Source: Streptomyces sp. SKN60 (GTDB taxonomy: Bacteria > Actinomycetota > Actinomycetes > Streptomycetales > Streptomycetaceae). Taken from it: DNA of 64,000 nucleotides. The stretch is from positions 62,001 to 126,000 of the forward strand of contig NZ_JAHTMW010000003.1 of assembly GCF_026236535.1 (NCBI RefSeq), in the 5' to 3' direction. Each line of letters begins with the position of its first letter. The first letter of the stretch is position 1. The translations under genes and the position numbers were made by a program. The notes beneath the pieces were generated by a model. It saw nothing but the letters and a program-made list of their open reading frames with translations, was not told the DNA's origin and did no database searches. Shown here piece after piece: positions 17,421-26,449 of this stretch.

Positions 17421-20400
17421 TCAGCGCAGCCGGAGGCCGGGGAAGCCCGGTGGCAGGGAAGCGAGGATGTCCCCGTCCTGGGCGACGACCCATGACACAC
17501 CGTCGACGACGACCGCGGGCCGGCCCTCGTGGGCGGGGAGACGACGGGTGAGGGGTGCGCTGAGGTAGCTGCCGGGCGGCGGTACGGGGAGCTTCAGGGC
17601 CTCGGCCATGGCCCGGCCGCGCGGGTTTCCGGCGAGCAGCAGCACGCCCACGTCGCGCAACGCCCGCCCGGCGAGGCGCACGACACGCTCCAGGGAGCGG
17701 TCTCTGTCCCGGTCGCGCTCCTGGTCGGCGACGAGGGGGCGGAGCGCGGTACCGGGGACGGTACGGAAACGGACCCGGCCGAACAGCTCGGCGACCCGGG
17801 CCACGTCGTCGGACGGCCGGAGGATCGCCTCGCGGATCCGCTCGGGCAGGGAGAGCAGGACGTTCTCGGGGAAGGACGCGTCGCGGTGCAGCCACAGGGT
17901 GGTACCCGGGTTCACCCGCCCGTCGCGGGCCCGGACGAGCCCGGCCGACCAGCGGGCGCGCGCGTCTTCCGCGTACACGAGGAGGTACGGCGTGCCGTCC
18001 TCGCTCAGGGCCGGCAGCGCCTCGGCGACGCGTGGCGGCGCGTACGTCCGCACCCGCACGCCGAGCCGTACCGTTTCCTGCGGCCGCTCCCACAGCAGCC
18101 CGCCCGGTCCGCCGGCCCGGAACGGGAACACCCCCCGGTCGAGGGCCCGCGCCAACTCCCCCGCCACCCGCTCGCGTTCGGCGTCCGTCAGCAGCTCCGG
18201 ATCGAATCTGCCCGTGGTGCGCGGATCGAGCACGGTGTCGAGGGCGTCCCTGACAAGCCCGGCCAGCATCGAGCCGTCCCGGTCGAGCTCGTTGAACACC
18301 CGGGCCAGTTCCATGAGTTGGGCGTCGTAGGCGGAGAGGTCCACGCGCGGGATCAGGATCACGCACACCACGTCGCCGGACGAGCTGCGCACCTCGCGCG
18401 GGCTGTAGGCCCCCGCCAGCGATCCGTCACCGGCCGCCTCCTCGCCGGACAGCGTCTCGTACGCCTCCGGGGAGACGCACAGCACCACGTCGTCCGGGTA
18501 GTTGGCGCGGACCCGCCCGAACTCGGCCGAGCGCAGCATCGTACGGGTGTACTCGACGCCCACGTCGTCCCCCGGGTCGCCGAGCACCGGCCCCTTGTGG
18601 ACCGCGAGGCGCACGGCGGCGCGGTCGAGCCGGAGCGGCAGGCGCTCGACGAGGGCGAGGAGGAGGCGGGCGACGGGTGTGGCGCCGTCGACGAGCAGGA
18701 CGAGGTCGTCGTCGAGGGTGTAGGCCTGGGCGCCGAGCGGACCGAGGAAGGAGAGGTCGGCGAGCAGGGCGCGGACGGCGGGGGCGAGCAGGCGGGTGGG
18801 GGTGGCGGCCCGCAGGGCGATCACGATCGGCTCGCGCGGCGGGGCGCTTGCCTCATGGCGCAGGCGGAGGGCGGCCTCTCGGGTCGCCGCGTCGTCGGGC
18901 CCTTCGACAGCGTCGAGCAGCACGAGCGCGCGGTCGACCGCCGCCTCGACCTCGGCGGGGCGCCCGAGGCGCAGTTGGGTGTCGGCGATCCGGACGAGGA
19001 CCTGGGCCTCCTCGGCACGGTGTCCGCGGTCCTGCAGCCGACTGATCAACTTCCACTGGACGGCGAGGCGTTCGTGGTCCTCGCCCGTCAGGGCCAGGGC
19101 ATGTTCGAGGCAGCGGAGGGCGTCGAGGAGCTCCGAGGAGGTGGTCCGCTCGAAGCGGGCAAATGCGGCCCGGGCCTTGGTCGGCGCGTCCTGGGCCCGG
19201 TTCGGCCTGATGGCGAGGGCGAGTTGGGCCTGGAGGAGTGCGGTGTGGCCGTAGGTCTCGGCGTCGGCCCGGAGCACGGTGGAACTGACCTGGTGCAGCG
19301 TCTCCCATGCCTCCTCGTGCTGTCCGACCCGGTCCAGGGAGCTCGCCAGGGCGAGCAGGGCGCGCGCGGTGGCCGGGCCTGGGCGGTTGCCGTCGACATG
19401 ACGCAGGGCGGCATGGGCGAAGCGGACGCGGTACACGGGCGTGGAGCCCACGTCCTGGAGCAGGAGCAGCGTGTCGGCGTCGACCGCCGGGAACGCGAGG
19501 GCGTTGGACACCCAGACCGCGGGGTGGGGGGCGGCCAGGGGCTCGATGCCGAGGAGTTCCGGGAGGATGCTGTCAGGGTGGTGTTCGCGATAGAACCCCG
19601 CGGCGGCACGGCGGTGGAACTCACGGATGCGGGCCCGCGACAACTCGCGCCGTTCTTCGTATCCCGATTGCCGGGCGATTTCCTCGTGCACGAGGGAGGA
19701 AAAGGCGTAGCGTCCCCGCCGGGCGGGTTCGAGCAGTCCCTCGGCCACGAGCTCGTCGAGGTGCCGGGTGATGCGGTCGGGACCGATGTTCAGGGCGGCG
19801 GCGGCCTCCTCGGTGGTGAACTCGTCCGCCGTGATCCCCGCGAGGCGCACCAGGACGCGGCCGCTGACCGAGTCGTCGAGCGTGTTGCGGACGGCGGTCT
19901 CGGGGTCGACCGCTGTGCCGTCGGCCATGGCGTCGGCGACCAGATGGCGGGCGCGCAGGACGACGTTGCGGTCGGAGGAGTCGAGTGCCGCACGCAGCAC
20001 GCGGAGACTGAAGGGCCACCAGTCGCCCTCCACGGGCCCCGCCGCCAGCAGCCGGCCCGCGTACTCGCCCGTCAGCGGCGGCAGTTCCACCACGAACCGG
20101 TCGGACCACCCGGCGGTCGGCAGCCCGCGCGAGGTCACCAGGACGGCGCAGCCCTCCGGCAGTTCGGTCGCGAGCATGCCGAGGAAGTGATCGTCGCCGA
20201 CGTCGTCCAGGACCAGGAGGATTCGGCGGCCGCGCAGCAGATCGAGGACGGCGTCCACGCTCTCTCTGACCGTCGCGAAGGAGCCCTCCCTCGCATCACC
20301 GCCCAGGTCGGCGAGCAGCCCGAGGAGCGCTGCCAGTGGGTCCACGGGGCGGCGGCCGGAGGCCCGTAGCGACACGAAGTGCACGCCGTCGGGGAAGTCG

Positions 20401-22211
20401 GCGGCCACGCGGTGGGCCACGGCGAGGGCGAGCCCGGTCCGTCCGGCGCCGGGGACCCTCTCTTGCGCGGTGATCCACACGATGCGGCGTCGGCCGTCGG
20501 TGAAGACATCCCTGGCGAGCCGCTCCAAGAGCACTCCGTGCCCCACGTACGGCTCCGGCGCAGGCGGCAGATCCACCACGGCCGCACCAGCAGCGCTCAC
20601 CTCCGGCTCCGCCAACCCCAGCAACTCCAGCGTCCGCCGCGACGCCCGGGCGAACGCGGCCCGTTCCGCCGCGAGCGACCGCGCGCCCTCGCCGCCGCCC
20701 CGGGCGACGGACGGCAGCCGGGTGCGGCCGGTCCCGCGGTCGGCGAGGTGCTGGTCGAGGGCCTGGTGGAGGGCCCAGACCTCGTGGGCCGGGAGGTGTT
20801 CGCGCAGGACGGCCTGGGCGTCGGGTGGGAGGACGAGTTCGACGAGGTCGCCGCCCTCGTCGACGACGTCGAAGACGCCGCTGGTGACGACCTCGGCCAC
20901 GTCCGCGAGCGCCGCGTCCGGCACCAGTCGGGCGCGCACGAGGTGCAGCAGGCGCAGGCTGAACCGGTCGAACGAGGAACAGAGGACGGCGAGTCGGGCG
21001 GCGCGCGGGGAGGCGGTGCGGAGGAAGCGGCGGGTGCGTTCGGCGGGCGGGAGCGGGGTCGCCGGGGGCCGGGCGGGGCCGAGGGCGGTGGGGCGGCCGG
21101 TCGGGGGGACGAGGACGGCGGTGCAGCCGTCCGGGTCGGCGCGCATGAGGGTGTGGGACCAGCGGCCGAGGGAGTGCGGGGTGAGGGAGAGGACGGGGAC
21201 GGGCAGCCACTCGCCCGCGCCCTCGCCGTCGTCGGCGCCGCCGGGCGCGAGGGCGAGGGCGGGTGGTTCGACGGGGACGCGGCTGCGGTGGCTGCCGGGG
21301 GCGGCGGGGGTGAAGCGGGTGGTGGGGAGGTTGAGGCCGCCGCGTCGCCAGAGTTTGGTGGGGAGCGGGTTGAGCAGGGCGGTGGGATGGGCCCCGGCCC
21401 AGTCCCGCAGGAGGTGCCAGACCTCGGGGCGGCGCCAGGCCTCGGCCATGCAGTCGGAGACGACCATGACCACGCGCCGGCCGTCGGCGGCGCGCAGCGG
21501 GCCGGGGGCGCGAGGCGCGCCGCTCTCGTCGAAGGTGAGGTCGGTGACCTGGAGGGTGCGGAAGGCGCCGAGGCGGTCGAGGACGGCGGTGAACTCGGCG
21601 ACGGTCTCGGTCCAGACCCGCATGCCGGGCGAGCGGTCGACGACGAGGACGAGGTCGAACCAGCGCTCGGGCGCGGCCTTCAGGACCGGGATCAGTTCGC
21701 CGCTGCGGGCGTAGCCGTCGACGGTGGCGTCGATGTCGAGGGCGCTGCCGCGGCCTTCGGGCCAGCGCCGCTTCCAGGGGCGCAGGGAGCGGGTGAGTTC
21801 CAGGGCGCGGGGCAGGCCGCCGGAGTGGGGTGCGGCGACGGCCTGGCCGTGGACGGCGGTGGCGCTGCCGGGGAGCCGCTCGTGCAAGGGGCGGGCGGTG
21901 GTCCCGTCGGGCCGGGCGTCGTCGGGGGCGGTACGGGGCGACGGGGTGGTGCCGCCGGGACGGCCGTGGGTGCGGTCGGGGTCGGTGGCGGGCGGTACGG
22001 GGCGCTGCCGCCCGGCCCGGCCCGTACCCCTGTCGCCGTCGCCGTCTTCGTCGTCGGTGGAGGGATCGCGTACGGGCCGGGGGCCGGCGCCCGCGTCCTC
22101 GGCGGCGGCCCGTTGGGCGGCCAGCCACAGCGCTTCCGCGAGCGCGGTGCCGTCCAGTTCGGGGGCGGCGGTGCGCAGGGCGGCGAGCAGCCGTGGCAGG
22201 GGATCAGGCAT
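17421..22211 (-). CDS. SAV_2336-like conflict protein: vWA, NB-ARC-like, helical repeats, cyclase-like and NaeI-like regions
   Basis: A 1596-residue multidomain protein, last gene of the coupled operon. Residues 1-45 are helical and 46-130 disordered. About 160-400 is a SAV_2336/vWA-like domain with VLVVDRSPGM (D192, S194, a variant metal site lacking the third Ser). About 550-780 resembles NB-ARC: VPGAGRTG in the P-loop position with Arg591 replacing Lys, Walker B LLVLDD (665-670), then LVTSR. A winged helix (about 785-835) and helical repeats (about 940-1120) follow, as in STAND regulators. About 1125-1290 resembles a class III nucleotide cyclase (RLAVHKGPVLGDPGDDVGVE, CVSPEAYETL). About 1295-1590 resembles NaeI in order and motifs (GLVRDALDTVLDPRTTGRF, WSAGLVRA, FPENVLLSLP, ALKLPVPPPG), but the positions of the NaeI catalytic Asp and Lys residues are not conserved. 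Its start overlaps the MoxR gene by eight bases. Confidence 0.85.
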   Translation of the reverse strand: MPDPLPRLLAALRTAAPELDGTALAEALWLAAQRAAAEDAGAGPRPVRDPSTDDEDGDGDRGTGRAGRQRPVPPATDPDRTHGRPGGTTPSPRTAPDDARPDGTTARPLHERLPGSATAVHGQAVAAPHSGGLPRALELTRSLRPWKRRWPEGRGSALDIDATVDGYARSGELIPVLKAAPERWFDLVLVVDRSPGMRVWTETVAEFTAVLDRLGAFRTLQVTDLTFDESGAPRAPGPLRAADGRRVVMVVSDCMAEAWRRPEVWHLLRDWAGAHPTALLNPLPTKLWRRGGLNLPTTRFTPAAPGSHRSRVPVEPPALALAPGGADDGEGAGEWLPVPVLSLTPHSLGRWSHTLMRADPDGCTAVLVPPTGRPTALGPARPPATPLPPAERTRRFLRTASPRAARLAVLCSSFDRFSLRLLHLVRARLVPDAALADVAEVVTSGVFDVVDEGGDLVELVLPPDAQAVLREHLPAHEVWALHQALDQHLADRGTGRTRLPSVARGGGEGARSLAAERAAFARASRRTLELLGLAEPEVSAAGAAVVDLPPAPEPYVGHGVLLERLARDVFTDGRRRIVWITAQERVPGAGRTGLALAVAHRVAADFPDGVHFVSLRASGRRPVDPLAALLGLLADLGGDAREGSFATVRESVDAVLDLLRGRRILLVLDDVGDDHFLGMLATELPEGCAVLVTSRGLPTAGWSDRFVVELPPLTGEYAGRLLAAGPVEGDWWPFSLRVLRAALDSSDRNVVLRARHLVADAMADGTAVDPETAVRNTLDDSVSGRVLVRLAGITADEFTTEEAAAALNIGPDRITRHLDELVAEGLLEPARRGRYAFSSLVHEEIARQSGYEERRELSRARIREFHRRAAAGFYREHHPDSILPELLGIEPLAAPHPAVWVSNALAFPAVDADTLLLLQDVGSTPVYRVRFAHAALRHVDGNRPGPATARALLALASSLDRVGQHEEAWETLHQVSSTVLRADAETYGHTALLQAQLALAIRPNRAQDAPTKARAAFARFERTTSSELLDALRCLEHALALTGEDHERLAVQWKLISRLQDRGHRAEEAQVLVRIADTQLRLGRPAEVEAAVDRALVLLDAVEGPDDAATREAALRLRHEASAPPREPIVIALRAATPTRLLAPAVRALLADLSFLGPLGAQAYTLDDDLVLLVDGATPVARLLLALVERLPLRLDRAAVRLAVHKGPVLGDPGDDVGVEYTRTMLRSAEFGRVRANYPDDVVLCVSPEAYETLSGEEAAGDGSLAGAYSPREVRSSSGDVVCVILIPRVDLSAYDAQLMELARVFNELDRDGSMLAGLVRDALDTVLDPRTTGRFDPELLTDAERERVAGELARALDRGVFPFRAGGPGGLLWERPQETVRLGVRVRTYAPPRVAEALPALSEDGTPYLLVYAEDARARWSAGLVRARDGRVNPGTTLWLHRDASFPENVLLSLPERIREAILRPSDDVARVAELFGRVRFRTVPGTALRPLVADQERDRDRDRSLERVVRLAGRALRDVGVLLLAGNPRGRAMAEALKLPVPPPGSYLSAPLTRRLPAHEGRPAVVVDGVSWVVAQDGDILASLPPGFPGLRLR

Positions 22212-23160
22212 GGGAGAGCTCGCGCAGGATGAGGTCCTCGACGGCCTGGCGGCGGGCCTCGTCGGGGGCGGCGGTGCCGGCCAGGAGGTGGACGGCGTTG
22301 AGGAGTTGGTCGACGGCGAGGCTCTCGCCGGCGCCGAGCCGTTCCAGGAAGGCGCTGACGAGCCGGCCGGCCTCGGCGGTGCCGGCCTGCTCGGTGCCCA
22401 TGTGGGCCTCGACGATGCGCAGCAGGGTCTCGGGGGTGGGCAGGGGCATGGTGTAGCGGACGCAGCGGCGCAGGAAGGCGGCGGGGAAGTCGCGTTCGCC
22501 GTTGCTGGTCATGACGATGAAGGGGAACTCGGTGCACTGGACCCGGCCGCGCCGGACCTCGTGGTGGGTGTCGCCCTGCCACTCGCGCACGGCGACGACG
22601 TCGGTGCCGTAGCGGGCGAGTTCGGGGATCTCGAACTCGCCGCGCTCCAGGACGTCGAGGAGGTCGCTGGGCAGGTCGAGGTCGCTCTTGTCGATCTCGT
22701 CGATGAGGAGGGCGCGGGGGCGTTCGGCGGGGAGCAGGGCGGTGCCGAGAGGGCCCATGCGCAGGAAGGGGGCGATGTCGTCGCCGCCGGAGGTCGCGCC
22801 GTCGGGGGCCTGGAGGCGCTGGGCGTGGATGCGGCCGAGGGCGTCGTAGCGGTAGAGGGCGTCGGTCAGGGCGCTGCGGGAGGTGATGTGCCAGCGCAGC
22901 ACGGTGCCGAGGTCGAGCTCGGCGGCGACCTGTTCGATGACGGTGGACTTGCCGGAGCCGGCGGGTCCGGTGACGAGCAGCGGGCGGCGCAGCGCCAGCG
23001 CGGCGTTGACGGCCTCGACGAGACCGGCCGGCGGCACGAACTGCCGGTGCAGGGAGCGGCGCGGGAACTCGCGCCAGGGCGGGGCGGGCGGCAGGGCGAC
23101 CCGGTCCTCGGCGCGGGCGGGCGGGGTGCCGTGGCCCGCGTAGAAGGGCTGCCAGGTCAT
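22204..23160 (-). CDS. MoxR-type AAA+ ATPase
   Basis: A 318-residue AAA+ ATPase of the MoxR group. Walker A is GPAGSGKS (residues 65-72), Walker B LLIDEID (151-157); MTSNGERDFPAAFLRRC contains sensor 1 and the arginine-finger region. MoxR proteins act as chaperones that remodel vWA-domain partners; here the partner is presumably the vWA-containing protein encoded next. The ATG overlaps the stop of the caspase-VMAP gene (ATGA) and its own stop overlaps the SAV_2336-like start, so expression of the three is tightly linked. All catalytic motifs look intact, unlike the degenerate P-loop in the downstream protein, so this is likely the active NTPase of the system. Confidence 0.93.
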   Translation of the reverse strand: MTWQPFYAGHGTPPARAEDRVALPPAPPWREFPRRSLHRQFVPPAGLVEAVNAALALRRPLLVTGPAGSGKSTVIEQVAAELDLGTVLRWHITSRSALTDALYRYDALGRIHAQRLQAPDGATSGGDDIAPFLRMGPLGTALLPAERPRALLIDEIDKSDLDLPSDLLDVLERGEFEIPELARYGTDVVAVREWQGDTHHEVRRGRVQCTEFPFIVMTSNGERDFPAAFLRRCVRYTMPLPTPETLLRIVEAHMGTEQAGTAEAGRLVSAFLERLGAGESLAVDQLLNAVHLLAGTAAPDEARRQAVEDLILRELSHA

Positions 23161-25436
23161 GCGTGTTCCTCCCGGTCGGTCGGGTGCCGCGGCCCCGGCG
23201 GGGCCGCCGCGGTCCGACCCCAGTCGCGATCGTCGTGCGGGGCGTGCGGGGCGTACGTGTCGTGCGGGTCACTGCGGTAGGCGTACTGCTCGAACCAGTC
23301 GCAGAAGTCGAGCCATTCGGTGCCGTCCCAGACGGTGCGCAGACCGGCGAGGTGGTGCAGGCCGCCGGGTCCGTCGGGTGCGGGCGGCGGTGCTTCCGTC
23401 CCGTTCGTGCGGGCGCTCCACTTCGCGCGGTAGGCGTGGCTGAACGCGCCGGGCAGCTGGTGCCAGTGGGCGTCGACGGAGCGGCGTACGGCAGGGGGTG
23501 CCGGCGGCGCCTCGGGGTCCTCGTCGGGCCACAGGAGGATGGGCGAGGACGCGAGCAGGGTCTCCATCAGGCCGCTGAGCTGGGCGGGGCGGTGGGCGAG
23601 GGCGACGGCGCGGGTGGGCGGCGCGTCCATGAGGCGGGCGCGCAGGTCGGGGGCGCGGCGGGTGTCGCCCTCGCCGAGCCAGTCGACGCGGCGCCCGTCG
23701 GGGCTCTCGTCGAGGGTCTTGAGGATGCCGCGGGCGTGGTCGTTGATCCAGAACAGGTGGTCGGGTGGCTGGATCCGGTCGCTCCAGCGCAGGACGACGT
23801 CGTAGAGGGTGCCGAGGCGGCGGCCGATCTCGGCCTCCTCGGGGCGCCAGGTGGCGAGCAGCGGGGCGGGGGCGGCGATCTCGACGCGGCGCAGCGGCGC
23901 TTCGAGGAGCTTGGCCTGCCGGGTGGCCCAGCGCAGGGCTCGGAAGAGGGCGCGTTCGGTGCCGGTGCGGTCCTGGGCGGCGCAGGGGAACTCCTCGCGG
24001 TGGCGGACGGTGCCGCCGTCGAGGAGCCACGTCTCCAGGGTTTCCGGCCATTCGTCGCCGATGGCGGAGTGGAGGCTGACGACGAGCCGGAGGCGCAGCT
24101 CGGCGGTGGTGTCGGCGAGCCGGGCGAAGGCGTCGTTGAGGTCGATGACGGCGCTGGTGTCCTTGGCCCAGGCGCGCAGGGCCGCGTCCTGCGGGTCGAC
24201 GCCGGTGTCGCGGGCGAGCCCGGCGAGGAACGCGGCGAGGGGTGCGGTGCGGCTCCGGCCGGCGCGCGGGGCGCGCAGCAGGAGGTGCTCGACGGCGTCG
24301 CGGAGCAGTTCGGTGCCGGTGGAGTCCGGCAGCGGCTCGGCGGGCCCGGGCCCGGCGCCGTCGCCGGGGCCGGGGCCGGTCCTGACGGCGGCGAGGGTAC
24401 GGCGCAGGAGCGCGGTGGTGAGGTCGCTGCCGGGCCAGGCCTCCAGGAGGGCGAGGGTGCGGCCGGCGTTCCGCAGGGCGTCGAGGACGCCGGTGGCCCA
24501 TTGGCGTGCGGCCCCGGGAAGTTCCGGGAGCCGGTCCCGCAGGGCCGCGAGGTCGCGCGGGTGGCGCACCGTGTCGACCAGGTCGACGGGAGCGCCGCAC
24601 CCCTCCCCCGTATCGCCGCCGACGTCCGGCTTCAACGGCCCCAACGCGAGGGCGAGTTCGGCGCGGGCGAGCGGGCCGAGCAGGGAGCCGCCGTGGCCTG
24701 CGTGACGGGCGTGGACGGCATGGCGGGCGTTGCGGGCGAGCCACAGCCGGGTGGTGACGAGCTCCGCGCCGTCGTAGCCGGTCCACTGGGCCCGCTGGCC
24801 GAGCGCGCCGCCGTCCTTGCGGACGGCGAGCACGACGTCCTCGGCGGTCAGGATCTCCCCGGCCTCGGCGATCCCCTCCCTCAGCACCTTGACGACGGTG
24901 CTGCTGAAACGCAGCCCGTACGCCTCCTCGTCGGCGCCGGCGGCCATGAGGAGGGAGAGGCGGGTGTCGCCGCGGCGGATGCCGCCGACGAGGGAGTCCA
25001 GGTCGGGCACGGCGTTGCCGGCGTGACAGGTGTCGACGAGGGCGACGAGTCCGTCGAGTCCGGTGGTGTCGAGGAGGTCGCCGAGCAGCGAGCCGACGTC
25101 GACGGCGCTCAGCGGGTCCTCGTCGCGTGAGTCCTCGGCCATGTAGTGGAGCCGGGTGCCGGCGGCCATGCCGTGGCCGAGGAGGGCGAGGACGAGGACG
25201 GCGCCCGCCTCGGCGGCGGCGCGCCCCGCCCGCCGTACCTCCTTCTCGACGGTCTCGCGGGTGAGCCCGGGGCCGTACAGCAGGGTCGTCCCGTGCTCCG
25301 GGGTCTCGGCGCAGGCGCCCGCCCACGGGCTGACGAGGGTGTCGTGCAGGGAGCGGGCGGCCGTCTCAAGGCCGTCGAGCAGGCCGAGGCCGGGGCACTG
25401 GGCCCCGATCACCAGCACATGGCGCGGTCCGGTCAT
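23157..25436 (-). CDS. Caspase-like peptidase fused to VMAP-C domain (vWA-MoxR-associated conflict protein)
   Basis: A 759-residue protein. Residues 1 to about 235 form a caspase-like (clan CD) domain: strand HVLVIGAQCPG, catalytic His88 in LALLGHGM and catalytic Cys137 in LVDTCHAGNA, both in the expected places after hydrophobic strands, so the protease is probably active. The remaining 500 residues are helical and end with the pattern of VMAP-C domains (LRLVVSLHSA, LETWLLDGGTVRHREEFP), which in known ternary systems connect the effector to the MoxR-vWA switch. The likely role is a suicide or signalling protease released when the NTPase module senses an insult such as phage. Start ATG overlaps the hydrolase stop by four bases. 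Confidence 0.9.
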   Translation of the reverse strand: MTGPRHVLVIGAQCPGLGLLDGLETAARSLHDTLVSPWAGACAETPEHGTTLLYGPGLTRETVEKEVRRAGRAAAEAGAVLVLALLGHGMAAGTRLHYMAEDSRDEDPLSAVDVGSLLGDLLDTTGLDGLVALVDTCHAGNAVPDLDSLVGGIRRGDTRLSLLMAAGADEEAYGLRFSSTVVKVLREGIAEAGEILTAEDVVLAVRKDGGALGQRAQWTGYDGAELVTTRLWLARNARHAVHARHAGHGGSLLGPLARAELALALGPLKPDVGGDTGEGCGAPVDLVDTVRHPRDLAALRDRLPELPGAARQWATGVLDALRNAGRTLALLEAWPGSDLTTALLRRTLAAVRTGPGPGDGAGPGPAEPLPDSTGTELLRDAVEHLLLRAPRAGRSRTAPLAAFLAGLARDTGVDPQDAALRAWAKDTSAVIDLNDAFARLADTTAELRLRLVVSLHSAIGDEWPETLETWLLDGGTVRHREEFPCAAQDRTGTERALFRALRWATRQAKLLEAPLRRVEIAAPAPLLATWRPEEAEIGRRLGTLYDVVLRWSDRIQPPDHLFWINDHARGILKTLDESPDGRRVDWLGEGDTRRAPDLRARLMDAPPTRAVALAHRPAQLSGLMETLLASSPILLWPDEDPEAPPAPPAVRRSVDAHWHQLPGAFSHAYRAKWSARTNGTEAPPPAPDGPGGLHHLAGLRTVWDGTEWLDFCDWFEQYAYRSDPHDTYAPHAPHDDRDWGRTAAAPPGPRHPTDREEHA

Positions 25437-26449
25437 CGCTCCGCGAGCGTCGTGAGCGCCTCGACGAGCGGGCCGGCGACGGCGGGCTGTGCCAGGTACT
25501 TGGCGGCGGGGTGCACCCAGGCGCCGTCGGAGTCGACCCGGTGGCTGGTGGGGGCGACGGCGGCGGCGTTCGGCTTGACGAAGTCCTCCAGGCGGGGGCG
25601 GGCGGCGACGAGGTCGTCGCGGTCCCAGAAGTTGAGCCAGCGGCCGACGTTGTCGGGGGTGCCGAGGTGCGGGCGGACCCGCGGGCCGACGGCGGTGCGG
25701 ATGCCGAGCGGTGAGCCGAGGGTGAGGAACAGCGGTACGTCCACGGGGTGTTCGCCCGGAGCCTGCTGGTCCAGGGCCTGTTCGTGCAGGGTCTCCAGGG
25801 CGACGACGGTGCCGAGGGAGTGGGCGACGACGACGTTCGGGCCGTGCGGGTCGAGGCAGTCGGCGACGCGGGCGCGGATCCGCTGGTCGAGGGTGGTGGT
25901 GCCATCGGACTCGGCGCGGTTGAGGTAGCGGGCGACCTGGCCGAGCATGCCCGCGGTGGCGCGGGCGCTGAGCCAGCCGCCGAGGGCGCGCAGTCCGGGG
26001 ACGGCGAGCAGGCTGGTGACGGCGTTGACGACGCGCCGGGCGGGCGCCCCGGCGCCCTGGGCTCCGGCGGGCGGGGCGAGCCGGGTGCGGGCGGCGCGCA
26101 GCGCGGCGGTCTCGGCGGGGGCGAGCGCGGCCGGCTCGGCGAGGCGTTCGTCGACGGCTTCGAGGAGCAGGGCGGCGAGCAGCTCGTCGTCCGGGGAGTC
26201 CGCCGGACCGGCGGCCGGCGCGGGGGCGGGGGCTGGGGCGCCGCCGCCCTGCGCTCCGGCGGTACGGAACAGGTCGCCGTAGTACGCGAACCGGGCGTCC
26301 GCCGCCCAGCCGCCGGTGAGGCCCGAGACCTGCGCGGAGTGGCCGGCGGCGCGGGCGCCCGCGGCGACCGCGCGCAGCCATTCGTCCAGCTCGGCGGCGG
26401 CGTCGCGGGGCCCGCCGATGCCGTGGACGAAGACCAGGCGAGGCTTCAT
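25433..26449 (-). CDS. Alpha/beta hydrolase (lipase/PGAP1-like) of the conflict operon
   Basis: A 338-residue alpha/beta hydrolase. LVFVHGIGG at the N-terminus is the oxyanion loop. AHSLG gives the nucleophile Ser211. WLNFWDRDDLV probably supplies the acid (Asp279) and WVHPAAKYL the His (313). Residues 65-135 are an Ala/Pro/Gly-rich insert that may be a flexible lid or linker. There is no signal peptide, so it should act inside the cell, on lipid or protein esters; the substrate is unknown. GGGGGAG precedes the ATG at 26449. Four-base overlaps with the glycosyltransferase upstream and the caspase gene downstream place it inside the conflict operon, where a lipase could serve as a second, membrane-damaging effector (inference). 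Confidence 0.82.
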   Translation of the reverse strand: MKPRLVFVHGIGGPRDAAAELDEWLRAVAAGARAAGHSAQVSGLTGGWAADARFAYYGDLFRTAGAQGGGAPAPAPAPAAGPADSPDDELLAALLLEAVDERLAEPAALAPAETAALRAARTRLAPPAGAQGAGAPARRVVNAVTSLLAVPGLRALGGWLSARATAGMLGQVARYLNRAESDGTTTLDQRIRARVADCLDPHGPNVVVAHSLGTVVALETLHEQALDQQAPGEHPVDVPLFLTLGSPLGIRTAVGPRVRPHLGTPDNVGRWLNFWDRDDLVAARPRLEDFVKPNAAAVAPTSHRVDSDGAWVHPAAKYLAQPAVAGPLVEALTTLAER

